Of a stretch of 32,682 nucleotides of DNA, positions 32,183 to 32,682 are shown in pieces. How positions within the stretch are numbered: the first letter of the stretch is position 1; every line of letters begins with the position of its first letter. The notes under the pieces are model-generated. The model was not told where the DNA came from and made no database searches. It saw nothing but the letters and a program-made list of their open reading frames with translations. Made by a program: the position numbers and the translations under genes. Source of the DNA: an uncultured Candidatus Melainabacteria bacterium (GTDB lineage Bacteria > Cyanobacteriota > Vampirovibrionia > Gastranaerophilales > Gastranaerophilaceae); NCBI GenBank assembly GCA_934718085.1, contig CAKUZL010000014.1, positions 1-32,682 on the forward strand, read 5' to 3'.

Positions 32183-32643
32183 AAATTTTTCGGGAAAAGC
32201 AAAAATCTTTCGTTAACCATTTAATATTTACGCAAAACAAAGCTCTTCGGGCTTTTTGTCCTTTGAGAAAAAACTACATTATTTAAGATTATTATCCGAC
32301 CCGCAAGAACTGTCGGGGTGGAAACCCCAACCTACATTTGAAAAATTCCTGTATTTTTTGAAAGGTTTAAACTCTCGGAACATGCCGAGTTTCACGATTA
32401 GTTGGGGTATAAACCCCAACCTACGATGAATTAGAGACTTTTGTCGAACCGAAAGATTAAAAAAACAAAAGTTTTTCGTCTTCTTCGAACGTTTCGCCGG
32501 GCAGTGCCTGTCGTAAAATCTTCCAATCCCAAAATATCTATTTCACAAAAAAAAAGACAAGTTCAAACCATACACCGGTGCACTTTTAAAGAAAATACCG
32601 AGAAAGCAAAGCTTACGAAGTTTTTGTAAAAATGTTTTTCGCC

Positions 32644-32680
32644 AAAAAAAAAGACAACTTTCATTTTCGAAAATTGTCTT
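32644..32680 (-). terminator. Intrinsic terminator for a minus-strand gene beyond the window
   Basis: On the minus strand AAGACAA ... TTGTCTT (7-bp stem, 16-base loop) is followed by a run of nine T. It implies a leftward gene ending just past the right edge. Confidence 0.65.
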
Positions 32681-32682
32681 CT

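Larger units (their letters stand above)
31279..32643. repeat. Intergenic repeat cluster 5 (six REP-like hairpins)
   Basis: 1.36 kb without a gene. REP-like hairpins: 31426-31449, 31515-31540 (GGTACC type), 32312-32335 and 32401-32424 on the plus strand; 31822-31845 and 32157-32182 (GGTACC type) on the minus strand. GGCGGTGCCTGA-type blocks occur near 31345 and a diverged one near 32500. A terminator-like AGCTC-TTC-GGGCT with T run is near 32241. Confidence 0.75.

Noticed and set aside
32441..32629. 62-codon frame near the right edge
   Set aside because: Lys/Arg-rich reading of A-rich repeat sequence with no ribosome site.

Overview
The window is a 32.7 kb chromosomal stretch from an anaerobic, Gram-negative-type bacterium. 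My best guess is a member of the Vampirovibrionia (Melainabacteria, order Gastranaerophilales), the non-photosynthetic sister group of cyanobacteria. Evidence: a single-chain pyruvate:ferredoxin oxidoreductase and a rubrerythrin (anaerobic life); a pilin beginning MKKGFTLAEVLITL, a style common in that group; and several intergenic boxes matching the cyanobacterial RpaB-type HLR1 direct repeat. The placement is inferred, not proven. There is no rRNA, tRNA, CRISPR array or transposase gene.

Layout. 1-713: degenerate repeats. 714-2707 (-): a membrane GT2 glycosyltransferase and a D-2-hydroxyacid dehydrogenase. 2876-3040 (+): an unknown 54-residue protein. 3094-4267: repeats. 4268-8787 (-): a tightly packed block HIT hydrolase - SDR reductase - der - plsY - malic enzyme with stop/start overlaps, divergent from mnmE (8838-10178). 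10179-10823: repeats. 10824-12449 (-): a 5'-nucleotidase-like metallophosphoesterase. 12937-13671 (-): prephenate dehydrogenase. 13984-16594 (+): a four-S1-domain protein overlapping a phosphomevalonate/dNMP-kinase-like P-loop protein, then a higBA toxin-antitoxin pair with its own promoter overlapping a phosphopantetheinyl transferase. 16821-17360: rubrerythrin behind a ribosome-site hairpin. 17671-19941: a membrane-anchored beta-lactamase-like serine hydrolase divergent from a REC-GGDEF protein with an altered signature. 20889-23763: a Zn-type (Rhizobium etli-like) asparaginase divergent from an unknown 597-residue protein. 23942-24352: a Vsr-like endonuclease. 24541-28074: PFOR. 29956-30501: a pilin. 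31007-31192: a small putative DNA-binding protein behind a promoter/operator.

Most intergenic space is a mosaic of dispersed repeats. The core unit is a REP-like hairpin: a GTAG foot, then arm GTTGGGGT, loop TTCC, arm ACCCCAAC. About twenty clear copies lie outside genes. Larger modules are bounded or interrupted by these hairpins, including a composite element present as empty, filled and truncated copies.

The most interesting signals are (1) this REP-like system with nested insertion, (2) period-10 TGTAAA direct repeats resembling HLR1, suggesting a regulon of an OmpR/RpaB-family regulator, (3) a perfect 10-bp hairpin that buries the rubrerythrin ribosome site, (4) an apparently internally duplicated malic enzyme, and (5) a small regulator with an inverted repeat over its own -35 box.
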